In this document: piece by piece, positions 42,805-52,122 of the stretch
How positions within the stretch are numbered: position 1 is the stretch's first letter
Layout: each line of letters begins with the position of its first letter
Assembly: GCF_013359945.1 (NCBI RefSeq)
Contig: NZ_JABWCS010000220.1
Coordinates: forward strand, 124,001-188,000
Length of the DNA: 64,000 bases
Direction: 5' to 3'
Source of the DNA: Paenibacillus agri
Lineage (GTDB): Bacteria; Bacillota; Bacilli; Paenibacillales; Paenibacillaceae
The notes under the pieces: model-generated
Database searches by the model: none
The model's input: only the letters and a program-made list of their open reading frames with translations
What the model was told of the DNA's origin: nothing
Position numbers and translations under genes: made by a program

Positions 42805-43656
42805 TTATGATTCACGCAAATACATAAGACCCACCGTATGCGGACCGCAATGACTGCCAATTACACAGCCGGCTTCGATAACTGCAATTTCTTGAGCACC
42901 AGTGGCTTGCTGCAGCGCACGCTTCAGGTATTCCGCATCCTCTTCAGCCAAAGTATGGGCTACAATAAGCAGTTCCTTATCCATGTTCTTGATATCGGGC
43001 AACGCGTTCTGAAGCATCTGCTCGACGGCTTTTTCCTTCTTGCCGCGGACTTTGCTGACCGGGACAATACTGCCGTCAATCAGCTTCAGCACCGGCCGGA
43101 TTTTGAGCAGGCTGCCGATAAAATTCTGCATGCCGGAGCAGCGTCCGCCCATATATAAGTAATCAAGCGTATCGACTACAAATTGAGTATCCATGTGTTT
43201 GCGGGCGGTCTTAAGCAGCTCTGCGATCTCGGCTGCACTGTGCCCCTTGGCAGCGGCGCGCACGGCCTTCATGACGAGCAAGGCGATTCCCCCGCACAGC
43301 GTCTCCGAATCTACGACCTCCACTCTTCCTTCCGGGAACTCACCTGCGGCCAGCAGGGCATTCTGATATGTAGAAGATAAGGCAGAGGACAAACTGATAT
43401 AGACAATATCATTACCACTCTCAATGACCGGAGCGAAGGCCGCCATGAAGTCAGCCGGCGAAGGTGCGGCGGTTTTAGGCAGACTGCCTTTGGCAGCAAC
43501 CTTGCGGTACACCTCTTCGGGCGTAATATCCACTCCATCCTTATAAGTGCCATCGTCGAATACTACGTATAACGGGACGATGCCGACATCATACTTCTCT
43601 TTCCAGCCTTGCGGCAAATCGGAAGTGCTGTCTGAAAAAATTTTTACAGTAGACAT
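42805..43656 (-). CDS. DegV family fatty-acid-binding protein
   Basis: A 283-residue cytoplasmic protein of the DegV/FakB fold, which presents a bound fatty acid to the kinase FakA for use in phospholipid synthesis. KIFSDSTSDLP at the N-terminus, the SPADFMAAF and ISLSSALSSTYQNA ligand-binding segments and VDTLDYLYMGGRCS are typical; the C-terminus has IGSHCGPHTVGL. The start at 43656 (MSTVKIF) has GAAGGAG upstream, while a longer frame to 43671 covers that site. It is monocistronic. Confidence 0.92.
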   Translation of the reverse strand: MSTVKIFSDSTSDLPQGWKEKYDVGIVPLYVVFDDGTYKDGVDITPEEVYRKVAAKGSLPKTAAPSPADFMAAFAPVIESGNDIVYISLSSALSSTYQNALLAAGEFPEGRVEVVDSETLCGGIALLVMKAVRAAAKGHSAAEIAELLKTARKHMDTQFVVDTLDYLYMGGRCSGMQNFIGSLLKIRPVLKLIDGSIVPVSKVRGKKEKAVEQMLQNALPDIKNMDKELLIVAHTLAEEDAEYLKRALQQATGAQEIAVIEAGCVIGSHCGPHTVGLMYLRES

Positions 43657-43793
43657 GAAATTCTCCTTCACCGAGTATCGGACTTTTTATAAAATCCACA
43701 TAATTTGTTTATTATACCAAGACGAAGCCATTTCTCAAAATGGAAAATAGCCACGGGGATGGATTACTAAGCTTCTACTCTATGATATGAAAA

Positions 43794-43822
43794 GAGACCC
43801 CCCGTTGTTCGGGCGGCCTCTT
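43794..43822 (-). terminator. Terminator of the second AraC-family gene
   Basis: On the minus strand GAGGCCGCCCG and CGGGGGGTCTC form an 11-bp stem with two mismatches, loop AACAA, followed by TTTTC. Confidence 0.65.
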
Positions 43823-43861
43823 GGGTTATGGAGGATCTTTCGATAGTGACGAATATAATGC

Positions 43862-44722
43862 TTATTTCTGCTTAATCGGAATCCATACTTCACAACGATA
43901 GTCTTCTGCGTTCACATCACCAAGCGGGTAGAGTTCAAGTTCGGGTCCGCCCGAATGTTCATACGCTGTGCTGGGGAACCATTCCTGGAAGATTCGGCTC
44001 CAGACGTCCTGAATCGCATGCGGCATCGGTCCAACCGAGGTGAAGACAGCCCAGGTGGAGGCAGGTACAATAGCCGTTTCATAGCCTTGTGGGTCCGTAT
44101 TGGAATCGTCTTCTACGGCGATCCAATAAGAGAGCTTCTCATTGGGATGATCCACACCCATACAGATTCCGAGGATATCCTCTTTTTTGCCGATTTCAGT
44201 CAGTTGGTCAGACGTTCCGTCTCCGTTGGCGGCACTCCAGAAGGCTGGGATCTCCCGCAGGTTCTCCCCATCCTTCAAGGATACCTCGATAGACTTGCCG
44301 ATCACTCTGAAGCTATCTTTCTCGATAATTCTGTATTCCATTTCTTTATCTCCCTTCAATGATAGATGGAAAGAGAGGCGTGGAAAGGCCTTGAGCTGTA
44401 CGCCCTTCTCGCGGGCGGCTGAAGGGGACACCCCATGCAGCTTACGGAACGCTTTGGAAAAAGATTCAGGGGTATCGTAGCCGTATTTCAGTGCTACGTC
44501 TAGCACTTTAATATCCGACACACTCAGCTCCTGCGCCGCAAGCGACAATCTCCGCTTGCGGATATACTCGAATACCGTGAATCCGGTCAGGAGATTGAAC
44601 ATACGCTGAAAGTGAAAGGGCGAAGAGCAAGCTACCCTTGCGATCTCATCAATATTCAGCGGTTCCTCTAAATTGTCCTCTACATAATTCAGAGCATCCT
44701 TCATTCGAATCAACCATTCCAA
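43862..44722 (-). CDS. AraC-family regulator with GyrI-like domain (second paralogue)
   Basis: About 286 residues with the same layout as the product at 30761-31654: paired AraC helix-turn-helices (NIDEIARVACSSPFHFQRM, LDVALKYGYDTPESFSKAFRK), then a GyrI-like ligand-binding domain ending in EVWIPIK. The start is uncertain. AAGGAG directly abuts ATG 44731 but is well spaced for TTG 44722, which gives EWLIRMKDALNYVE, the usual family start. It is transcribed alone. Confidence 0.82.
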   Translation of the reverse strand: MEWLIRMKDALNYVEDNLEEPLNIDEIARVACSSPFHFQRMFNLLTGFTVFEYIRKRRLSLAAQELSVSDIKVLDVALKYGYDTPESFSKAFRKLHGVSPSAAREKGVQLKAFPRLSFHLSLKGDKEMEYRIIEKDSFRVIGKSIEVSLKDGENLREIPAFWSAANGDGTSDQLTEIGKKEDILGICMGVDHPNEKLSYWIAVEDDSNTDPQGYETAIVPASTWAVFTSVGPMPHAIQDVWSRIFQEWFPSTAYEHSGGPELELYPLGDVNAEDYRCEVWIPIKQK

Positions 44723-44874
44723 GTGCGCCATCTCCTTCTGAATACATACTATCATTCCCGGGTTCGTTCATCCGGTTCTTCCGTGCGTTCTGAAGACAGG
44801 TGACAGGGAGGACAGTTCTGTCTCTAAGACAGATCCTGATTTTTAAATAGAATAAGGTCGTAATTACTGAAAAG

Positions 44875-45018
44875 GTTTGGACTTTCGGCTACTGTCGTCG
44901 CCAGAGTCTGGAATTGTTCCGTTGTTAACGGTGTAAATCGGGAGGCAGCATATGCTTTTGATGCGAGCTTTCCTATGGTAAGCTTTCAGCGGCTGCTATC
45001 GCTCCTACAGCTCCAGCC
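44875..45018. repeat. Hairpin repeat, family C, copy 1
   Basis: It begins TTTGGACTTTCGGCTACTGT and ends GGCTGCTATCGCTCCTACAG. It carries the inner GATGCGAGCTTTCC...GAGCTTTCAG-type segment also found at 50051-50126, and its left end matches 49870-49890. Confidence 0.6.
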
Positions 45019-45130
45019 TATTCTTTCTACTTTTTACGGCCCAATATCATAATCAGTGCTTGCCACAAGAACTTGGTCAAAACTACTTAATAAACACAAC
45101 CGATTCGGTAGTTTGAGGCTCATTTATGGG

Positions 45131-45325
45131 AGCTAACGGACCGTAGAACCGTTATTTCCACATGGGATTGTCCTGGAAAATGTAATGGACTCAGGAGACG
45201 TTATTTCCTGCTAAACCGCGGAATTTGAGCAAAATTTCTGCCCATAGCGTCTCTGGTGTCCGTTATCTTCCGAAATGGCTGAATCTATAATCAATAAGGT
45301 CTCTGGAGTCCGCTACTTGGCGAAG
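45131..45325. repeat. Four-part intergenic repeat, family B, copy 1
   Basis: Four quarter repeats: 45131-45158 (CTAACGGACC...GTTATTTCC), 45184-45209 (GGACTCAGGAGACGTTATTT), then inverse quarters 45244-45270 (GCGTCTCTGGTGTCCGTTAT) and 45294-45322 (AAGGTCTCTGGAGTCCGCTA). The second copy is at 61511-61706. Confidence 0.8.
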
Positions 45326-45486
45326 TGAGCACTGATGTTGAGGCAGGTCACTATGTTCAGGTTTGACCACCACCTTGGGCCACGTACCGAACGCAGGGAG
45401 GCGGACGCGGTGGAAACAGTTCAAAATTCAGTCTTTCTAAAGTATAACTCAGGGAGACAGGTCTCGTCAGTTACTTCGTACGGATC

Positions 45487-45524
45487 TCATTAGTTCCCCA
45501 ACCTGTTACGCCTGCTTGGTACGG
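45487..45524. repeat. Degenerate copy of the 3' end of the adjacent GH13 gene
   Basis: 45487-45524 (TCATTAGTTCCCCAACCTGT...) matches 45574-45612, which is the stop codon and last codons of the glucosidase gene, at most positions. It may reflect a duplication or a past extension of the gene. Confidence 0.65.
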
Positions 45525-45576
45525 ATCTCGTCAGTCACCTAGCACGGTTTTCTTCAGTTACTTAGCACGAACCTCA

Positions 45577-47244
45577 TTACTTCCCCAACCGGTACACGCC
45601 TGCTTCGTACGGCCGCAGAACACTGCGGTCGGAGGATGCTTCTCCGTAGTTTCCAATTACCAGTTCCTTGACGGCTGCCAGCTCCTTAGGAAGATCTACA
45701 GACTGCGCAACATCACTGAAGTTCAGTAACACGAGCCACTGCTCATCGTCCAGGGTACGGGTGTATGCATAAATATTATCGTGTTCAGGAAGCAGCAGTT
45801 TGTACTCTCCGTAGACCATGATCGGGTTTTCTTTGCGCAGCGCGATCAGCTTGCGGTAGTAGTGGAACACCGAATCGGGATCAGCGACAGCCTGCTCCAC
45901 ATTAATTTCGCTATAATTCGGATTCAACCGCAGCCAAGGTGTTCCGGTAGTAAAGCCTGCGTTAGTAGATCCATCCCATTGCATAGGCGTCCGGGCGTTG
46001 TCCCGTCCTTTGGCATAGATAGCATTCAGAATCGTCTCGTGATCGGCGCCGCCCTCGGTGACTTTTTCACGGTACATATTAAGGGTCTCGATATCCTGAT
46101 AGTATTCCAGCACAGGGAATTTCACGTTGGTCATCCCGATTTCTTCCCCTTGGTAAATATACGGGGTGCCCTTCAGTGTATGCAGCAGAGTCGCCAGCAT
46201 TTTGGCGGAGATGACACGGTACTCGCCGTCATTACCAAAACGGGATACCATACGTGGCTGATCGTGGTTGTTCAGGTACAGACTGTTCCAGCCTTGTTCG
46301 GCCAGGCCGACCTGCCATTTATGCAGGATTCCACGCAGTTGGTGAAGAGTCCATGGTGTTACTTCCCACTTGCCGCTAGGGCCGGAGTCGACGTCCATGT
46401 GCTCGAATTGAAAGACCATCTGCAGTTCTTCCCGGTCTTCGCCGGTATACAGAATGGCATCCTCTACAGACGCCCCCGGCGTTTCACCGACGGTCATGAC
46501 GTCATATTTGGAGAGTACCTTTTGGTTCATTTCATGCAGGAACTCGTGTACTCTTGGGCCGTTCATGTAGTATTCACCACCACCGCCAAGCTCGGCATCG
46601 CCTGAGGAAGGCAGGCCTGGCGTTTTGGAGATCAGGTTGATGACGTCCATCCGCAATCCGTCTACACCTTTATCCAGCCAGAAGGTAATCATCTTGTACA
46701 GTGCCTCACGCAGCTGCGGATTCTCCCAGTTCAGGTCCGGCTGCTTGCGGGAGAACAGGTGCAGATAGTATTCACCGGTAGTCTCGTCTAGTTCCCACGC
46801 CGGGCCGCTGAAAATAGAGCTCCAGTTGTTAGGACGCTTGCCGTCCGGACCGCCGGGACGCCAGATGTAATAATCACGATAAGGGTTGTCCTTAGAGGAG
46901 CGGGATTCCACGAACCAGGCATGTTCGTCCGAGGAATGGTTAATCACGAGATCCATCATCAGCTTGATACCGCGGGTATGGAGGCCTTCAAGCAGTTCCT
47001 CCCAGTCCTGAAGCGTGCCGAATTCATCCATGATATCTTCATAGTCGCTGATGTCGTAACCGTTGTCATCATTCGGCGATTTATAGACGGGGGAGAGCCA
47101 GACGACGTCAACGCCGAGCTGCTGGAGATAATCCAGACGGGAGATAATTCCCTTCAGATCGCCGATGCCATCACCGTTGCTGTCCATGAAGCTCCGAGGG
47201 TAGATTTGGTATACTACGGCTTCTTTCCAAAAAGCTTTTTTCAT
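45577..47244 (-). CDS. GH13_31 alpha-glucosidase, probably oligo-1,6-glucosidase
   Basis: A 555-residue intracellular GH13 enzyme (AVVYQIYPRSFMDSNGDGIGD at the N-terminus). The triad is Asp200 (GLRMDVINL), Glu254 (TVGETPG) and Asp328 (NNHDQPR). Val201 right after the nucleophile is the residue associated with alpha-1,6 activity in this subfamily, so it probably trims isomaltose-type ends and panose, though alpha-1,4 activity is possible. It lies downstream of maltose phosphorylase on the same strand, separated by an attenuator hairpin. AAGGAGATC precedes the ATG. Confidence 0.9.
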   Translation of the reverse strand: MKKAFWKEAVVYQIYPRSFMDSNGDGIGDLKGIISRLDYLQQLGVDVVWLSPVYKSPNDDNGYDISDYEDIMDEFGTLQDWEELLEGLHTRGIKLMMDLVINHSSDEHAWFVESRSSKDNPYRDYYIWRPGGPDGKRPNNWSSIFSGPAWELDETTGEYYLHLFSRKQPDLNWENPQLREALYKMITFWLDKGVDGLRMDVINLISKTPGLPSSGDAELGGGGEYYMNGPRVHEFLHEMNQKVLSKYDVMTVGETPGASVEDAILYTGEDREELQMVFQFEHMDVDSGPSGKWEVTPWTLHQLRGILHKWQVGLAEQGWNSLYLNNHDQPRMVSRFGNDGEYRVISAKMLATLLHTLKGTPYIYQGEEIGMTNVKFPVLEYYQDIETLNMYREKVTEGGADHETILNAIYAKGRDNARTPMQWDGSTNAGFTTGTPWLRLNPNYSEINVEQAVADPDSVFHYYRKLIALRKENPIMVYGEYKLLLPEHDNIYAYTRTLDDEQWLVLLNFSDVAQSVDLPKELAAVKELVIGNYGEASSDRSVLRPYEAGVYRLGK

Positions 47245-47302
47245 TGTGAGATCTCCTTAAATGTTGTTTATAGTCCAGCCTATACAACCCTTTAAACAGT
47301 AA

Positions 47303-47336
47303 CCGGCCCCCGAAAGCAGGCAGCCTCGGGGGCCGG
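47303..47336 (-). terminator. Hairpin between maltose phosphorylase and glucosidase genes
   Basis: An 11-bp perfect stem, CCGGCCCCCGA (47303-47313) with TCGGGGGCCGG (47326-47336). Downstream on the minus strand is TTACTGTTT, only a weak T-run, so it may reduce rather than stop read-through. Confidence 0.65.
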
Positions 47337-47351
47337 GAGAATACGGTTTGA

Positions 47352-49670
47352 TTATGCAGTAATGTTAGTACCTTGAGCAGTAACGCTGCTTAGTCCATTC
47401 ACTGTATATTCCTGGCCATAAATCGTGAGCGAGGCCGGAATATCGGTTTCGTTGGTCACGGTTACCTGAGTGTCGGTTACGCTGACCAGAAGTCGAGAGC
47501 CGCGGAACATGATTTTGAAGGAATAGGACGTCCAGTGACCTGGATTAGAAGGGTTCAGGTTCAACCGTCCATTCAATACGCGCAAACCGCCGAAGCCATG
47601 AACGATTGACATCCAGGTACCCGCCATGCTCGTGGTATGGCAACCGTCTTCTGTATCATTATTGTAGTTGTCCAGATCCAGTCTGGAGGTGCGCAGGTAC
47701 ATTTCATAAGCCTTTTCCTTGTAGCCCAGCTCGCAAGCAAGAATCGCATGGATGCAAGGGGAGAGGGAGGACTCATGTACGGTGATCGGCTCGTAGAAGT
47801 CGAAATTCCGTTTTTTCGTATCCAAATCGTAACGGTCACCAAGGAAATATAGCCCTTGCAGCACATCCGCCTGCTTGATGAAGCAGGAACGCAGGATACG
47901 GTCCCATGACCATTTCTGGTTCAGTGGCAAATGCTCTGGATGCACATCCTTGACCTGAATGATCTCTTTGTCGAGGAATCCGTCCTGTTGGAGGAAAATG
48001 CCCATCTCTTCATCCACCGGATAGTACATTTTGGCGATAATCTCGCTCCATTTTCCTGTCTCACTATCCTGAAGTTCGAGCTTCTCCAGCAATTCTGCGT
48101 AGCGGGCAGGTTCATTCTCTTGCAGGTAAGCCAGAGCTTCCAGCGTGTATTCCATCGTCCAGGACGCGATACGGTTCGTGTACCAGTTGTTGTTGACGTT
48201 GTTCTCGTACTCGTTCGGCCCGGTGACGCCGAGCATGACATATTGGTCCTTACGTGGCACATAATGCACGCGTTCCTCCCAGAAGCGGGAGATTTCTACC
48301 AACACCTCAAGTCCGTACTGGCCAAGGTAGGATTGGTCGCCAGTGTAGTTCACATAGTTATAAATAGCATAGGCAATCGCCCCGTTGCGGTGAATCTCCT
48401 CGAATGTAATTTCCCACTCGTTATGGCATTCCTCGCCGTTCATTGTCACCATCGGATAGAGGGCGCCTTTGGTGAAGCCGAGCTTGCGGGCGTTCTCCTT
48501 AGCTTTTTCCAGATGCTTGTAACGGTAGATTAACAAATTCCGGGCGATGGAGGCATCTGCCGTACTAAGATAGAAAGGTACGCAATAGGCTTCTGTATCC
48601 CAGTACGTGCTGCCGCCGTATTTTTCACCAGTAAAGCCCTTCGGTCCAATGTTCAGACGGTCATCCTCACCGTTATAGGTCTGATTCAGTTGGAAAATAT
48701 TAAAGCGGATCGCCTGCTGCGCGGACACGTCACCCTCGATAATAATGTCGCTTTCTTTCCATTTATCTCTCCAGGCATCTGTCTGCTCAGTCAAAAGCGT
48801 TACAAATCCGGCTTCACGGGCACTATCCAGTGCAGCCTTGGCGGCATCCACCAGCTGTCCGAGACCATGATTGCGGGAGGTTACATTGGCCGCATATTTG
48901 TAGATTACGACTTGATCGTTCGGCTGTACTGCTATAGCAACCCGGCTGCCAACGTATTTTTCCTGCTCGATGGCTTCCGCCTGCGCCGTGGTTTTGTCTC
49001 CATTTACAAGAATGTCGAAGGCCATAGCCGAGGTAACGTGGAAATCAAGCTTCTTGGTCTTCAGAGTGAGATAGCCGCTGTCCTCCGCGCTTTGCTTCTC
49101 GACTTCATTCCAGAATTTCTCGTCATAGTTGGCATCCTTGTTCTTGATGTCGCCATCCAGGTATGGGGTGATTGTCAGCTGGCCGGCGAAGTTCAGCGGA
49201 ACGATGGAATAGCGGATTGCGCCGATTTCCTGGCGGGCCATGCTGACGATGCGGATGCTCTCGACCTGGACTTTCTTGCCGTCCTCCAGTTCAGCGGTGA
49301 AGCTGCGGGATAACGTGCCTTCCTTCATATTCAAAACCCGGCGGAAGTCGGTCACTGTGGATTTCGCGAGATCGAGCGGGGTGCCGTCGATATCAATGTT
49401 GATGCCGATCCAGTTCGTGCTGTTCAGCACTTTGGCAAAATACTCGGGATAGCCGTTCTTCCACCAGCCGACCCGTGTCTTATCCGGATAGTATACGCCA
49501 GCCATATAGCTGCCCTGCAGACTGTGGCCGCTGTATTGCTCCTCGAAATTGGCGCGTCCGCCCATATATCCGTTCCCGATGCTGAATACGCTCTCGGAAA
49601 TTTCCTGGGTTCCCGGATCAAATGATTCTTCAATAATGGACCATTCATCAATTTTCAAATATTGCTTCAA
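47352..49670 (-). CDS. mapA: Maltose phosphorylase (GH65)
   Basis: A 772-residue cytoplasmic enzyme splitting maltose with phosphate into glucose and beta-glucose 1-phosphate. The N-terminal beta-sandwich (1-270) is followed by the (alpha/alpha)6 barrel. The general acid is Glu487 in GVTGPNEYENNVNNNWY, the same residue number as in the Lactobacillus enzyme, and NGEECHNEWEITFEE is typical of maltose rather than trehalose phosphorylases. The start is TTG with AAAAGGAGCC upstream. Beta-phosphoglucomutase is encoded 557 bp upstream on the same strand, completing the phosphorolytic pathway. Confidence 0.93.
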   Translation of the reverse strand: MKQYLKIDEWSIIEESFDPGTQEISESVFSIGNGYMGGRANFEEQYSGHSLQGSYMAGVYYPDKTRVGWWKNGYPEYFAKVLNSTNWIGINIDIDGTPLDLAKSTVTDFRRVLNMKEGTLSRSFTAELEDGKKVQVESIRIVSMARQEIGAIRYSIVPLNFAGQLTITPYLDGDIKNKDANYDEKFWNEVEKQSAEDSGYLTLKTKKLDFHVTSAMAFDILVNGDKTTAQAEAIEQEKYVGSRVAIAVQPNDQVVIYKYAANVTSRNHGLGQLVDAAKAALDSAREAGFVTLLTEQTDAWRDKWKESDIIIEGDVSAQQAIRFNIFQLNQTYNGEDDRLNIGPKGFTGEKYGGSTYWDTEAYCVPFYLSTADASIARNLLIYRYKHLEKAKENARKLGFTKGALYPMVTMNGEECHNEWEITFEEIHRNGAIAYAIYNYVNYTGDQSYLGQYGLEVLVEISRFWEERVHYVPRKDQYVMLGVTGPNEYENNVNNNWYTNRIASWTMEYTLEALAYLQENEPARYAELLEKLELQDSETGKWSEIIAKMYYPVDEEMGIFLQQDGFLDKEIIQVKDVHPEHLPLNQKWSWDRILRSCFIKQADVLQGLYFLGDRYDLDTKKRNFDFYEPITVHESSLSPCIHAILACELGYKEKAYEMYLRTSRLDLDNYNNDTEDGCHTTSMAGTWMSIVHGFGGLRVLNGRLNLNPSNPGHWTSYSFKIMFRGSRLLVSVTDTQVTVTNETDIPASLTIYGQEYTVNGLSSVTAQGTNITA

Positions 49671-49869
49671 GATTATCGGCTCCTTTTAAGTTGGGGATAG
49701 ATAAACTGAAAAATAAATTCTCTCGGTGCTTGGGTGCAAAGGTCAGTAACTCCAAGGAAAGTTTGGATTTTCGATCGCTGTTATAATCCTATTTCCTATG
49801 TAAACTTCAAGGTATATAAGACGAACTTAAGACCCTAACATAAGGCTCGGTCGTCACTACGGTGGAATG

Positions 49870-49980
49870 TTTGGACTTCCGGCCGCTGTTGTCCCCGGAT
49901 TTCTTTTAATTGTCCCGCTGTTTGCGGTTGAAATCCGGAGACAAAGGCGGGCGCTGTCGCTCCTACAGTCCCAAACTTCC
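49870..49980. repeat. Hairpin repeat, family C, copy 2
   Basis: An inverted-repeat unit: CCGGATTTC (49895-49903) pairs perfectly with GAAATCCGG (49930-49938), and the outer TTTGGACT end matches AGTCCCAAA near 49967-49975. Confidence 0.7.
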
Positions 49981-50050
49981 CCCTTCGTTCCTTCTCGCTT
50001 TTGTTACTTTCTTTTGTTCATCCTATATAAGGTAGAAATCTGATTAGCTT

Positions 50051-50126
50051 ACGCTTCCGATGCGAGCTTTCCTGCGGAAAGCTTTCAGACGAGCGCTATC
50101 GCTTCCACAGTTCCAAATTTCCTCTC
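50051..50126. repeat. Hairpin repeat, family C, partial copy 3
   Basis: It contains AGCTTTCC (50065-50072) paired with GGAAAGCT (50076-50083), then GAGCGCTATCGCTTCCACAG, and matches the second half of copy 1. Confidence 0.6.
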
Positions 50127-50226
50127 CGTTTCTTCCGCTCCCAGCATCCAAAACATTTATTTATTCATTTTATATTGAATAAGACAGGGCCGTTTCGCGG
50201 CCGATAGGTGTATAACTTAATGTTGC

Positions 50227-50889
50227 TTAAATACTGGTAAAAGATTCCCTAAGCGTCGAAACTTTCATTTCTTGCAGGGAAGGGATGACTATATTGGCGG
50301 CTCCAAGGGTGGCTGGAGAGCCGATGCCGACACTGGTCATTCCGGCACGGGTAGCGGCTTCTATGCCAGCTTCAGCATCTTCGAAGACGACACAATGTTC
50401 CGGTTCTACGCCCAAAGCTTTGGCTCCCAGCAGGAACACTTCAGGATCAGGCTTGGCCGCGCTGGTGTGAGTGCCGTCAATAATGGCATCGAAGTATGGG
50501 GTCAAGCCGGTGTTGTTCAAGATGGTCATCGCATTTTTGCTGGCGGAGCCGAGAGCGACCTTGATGCTATTCTGCCGGCATTCCATCAGGAATTGAAGGG
50601 CGCCCGGCAGAATCTCTGAGCTGTCCATGGAGGAGATATACTCAACATAACGGGCATTTTTTTTATCAGCCAGCCGCGCTTTTTCGTTCTCATCTAAAGT
50701 TAGCCCGCCTATCTCTAGCAAAATATCGAGCGACGCCGCTCGGCTGACACCTTTAAGGCGTTCATTATCCTGCTCGGTGAAAGGAAAGCCGAGATCGTCA
50801 GCCAGCTCTTTCCAGGCAATGTAATGATACTTGGCGGTGTCTACAAGCACACCATCCAAATCGAATAAACAGGCATGAATTGTTGTCAT
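50227..50889 (-). CDS. pgmB: Beta-phosphoglucomutase
   Basis: A 220-residue HAD-superfamily enzyme converting beta-glucose 1-phosphate to glucose 6-phosphate. The nucleophile Asp10 and acid/base Asp12 (FDLDGVLVDT), the cap-domain RLKGVSRAASLD, ALGSASKN and VFEDAEAGIEAA are all typical. GGAGGTTCC lies upstream of the ATG. It lies between the LacI-type regulator and maltose phosphorylase on the same strand, with an operator-like palindrome just upstream (50979-50990). Confidence 0.95.
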   Translation of the reverse strand: MTTIHACLFDLDGVLVDTAKYHYIAWKELADDLGFPFTEQDNERLKGVSRAASLDILLEIGGLTLDENEKARLADKKNARYVEYISSMDSSEILPGALQFLMECRQNSIKVALGSASKNAMTILNNTGLTPYFDAIIDGTHTSAAKPDPEVFLLGAKALGVEPEHCVVFEDAEAGIEAATRAGMTSVGIGSPATLGAANIVIPSLQEMKVSTLRESFTSI

Positions 50890-50978
50890 GAATGGAACCT
50901 CCTAGAAAGATATACGCGGCATTGCTTCTGTCCATGCGTATTAGAATGGACTGAGGAATCATTATTCTGCATATTAGC

Positions 50979-50990
50979 GCAAACGTTTGA
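50979..50990. promoter_or_regulatory. LacI-type operator upstream of pgmB
   Basis: GCAAACGTTTGA, 11 of 12 bases of the palindrome GCAAACGTTTGC, lies 89 bp before the pgmB start, between the regulator gene and pgmB. Confidence 0.7.
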
Positions 50991-51057
50991 ACAAAGATCC
51001 AAAAAATAAATGAAGCATCTGCGCTTCATTTATTCGTTCCTGTTCGTTCCCGGTCTG

Positions 51058-52095
51058 TTACGGCTTGCTTGGTGTATGCATGGAGGACTCTCTGACAATG
51101 AGGCGGTGCGGAATCACAAATCTATTCGTATAACCCGCATCATTATTAGGTTTCTGTATGCCCTGAATCAGTACCTGCGAGGCAGTGTAGCCCAGATGGT
51201 AGATACCGATATCAATACTGCTGATAGGGGGACTGGACAGCTCGGACAACGGAATGTTGTTAAAGCTGACAATCGCCAGATCATCGGGAACCTTATATTT
51301 CAGTTCGTTCAATCCGCGCAGCACACCAAAGGACACCATATCGTCCACCGCGACCAGCGCAGTGGGCCGGTTCGGGAGATTCATGAAGAAAGACATCGCC
51401 CTGTAGCCACTATCCTGCAAGAATTCACCTTCCACAATCCATTCCGGACGCATGGTCAGCCCGCTGTTCTCCATAGCTTTGCGGTAGCCTTCCAGACGAT
51501 CGCGGGAAACAATGAGATTGGGTGGGCCACTGACGAAGCCGATCCGCTCATGTCCCATGGAAATCAGGTGATTCGTGGCGTCATACGCTGCCATGACGTT
51601 ATCATTATCGACAGATAATATATTCTCATAGCGGTCGCTTCTTCCGATTAGCACGAAGGGATAGCCACCACCCTGTAGAAAATCAATCACAGCGTCATCT
51701 TTGCGTGAATACAGCAGAATTACACCGTCAACACGGCGCCCCTTCAGGAGGCGGGAGACGGCTTCCAGTTCTTCCTTTTCATTCGCGCCGGAGCTGATCA
51801 GTACATCGTAGCCGGATCGGCTGGCCTGCGTGACAATCCCGCGAATCAATTCCATGAAGAACAGGTTGGAGAACAACTCTTCAGCCGGTTTCGGGAGGAT
51901 AATGCAAATACTGTTGGTAGTCTTCGATACCAGACTCTTGGCCATCATATTGGGAGTGTAGCCCATATCCTCCATAATCGCTTTAACTTTACGTGAGGTT
52001 TCCAGGCTGATTCTGGGATGGCCTGACAACACCCTGGATACTGTGGACGGGGATACTCCCGCTTTTTTCGCCACATCCTTAATGGTAACTGTCAT
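51058..52095 (-). CDS. LacI-family regulator of the maltose/starch genes
   Basis: A 345-residue MalR-like repressor. The helix-turn-helix is IKDVAKKAGVSPSTVSRVLS (4-23), with hinge and a sugar-binding domain. AAGGAGGT lies upstream of the ATG. It is divergent from the giant amylolytic enzyme gene across 748 bp with three GCAAACG-type sites, and has another upstream of pgmB. It probably controls both directions with maltose or maltodextrin as inducer; assignment is by context. Confidence 0.9.
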   Translation of the reverse strand: MTVTIKDVAKKAGVSPSTVSRVLSGHPRISLETSRKVKAIMEDMGYTPNMMAKSLVSKTTNSICIILPKPAEELFSNLFFMELIRGIVTQASRSGYDVLISSGANEKEELEAVSRLLKGRRVDGVILLYSRKDDAVIDFLQGGGYPFVLIGRSDRYENILSVDNDNVMAAYDATNHLISMGHERIGFVSGPPNLIVSRDRLEGYRKAMENSGLTMRPEWIVEGEFLQDSGYRAMSFFMNLPNRPTALVAVDDMVSFGVLRGLNELKYKVPDDLAIVSFNNIPLSELSSPPISSIDIGIYHLGYTASQVLIQGIQKPNNDAGYTNRFVIPHRLIVRESSMHTPSKP

Positions 52096-52110
52096 AGAAA
52101 CCTCCTTATG

Positions 52111-52122
52111 GAACCGTTTGCT
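52111..52122. promoter_or_regulatory. Half-conserved operator before the regulator gene
   Basis: GAACCGTTTGCT shares the CGTTTGC half of the GCAAACGTTTGC palindrome and lies 16 bp upstream of the regulator start codon, suitable for autoregulation. Confidence 0.45.

Larger units (their letters stand above)
44723..45576. other. Repeat-rich gene-free region
   Basis: About 850 bp holding a family C hairpin element, a family B four-part element and a degenerate copy of the end of the neighbouring glucosidase gene (listed separately). No other open frame with a ribosome binding site was found. Confidence 0.6.
49671..50226. other. Gene-free region upstream of mapA with family C repeats
   Basis: 556 bp with two family C elements and a shorter related stretch (TTTGGATTTTCGATCGCTGT near 49763). 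The mapA promoter must lie here, but no near-consensus box pair stood out. Confidence 0.5.
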
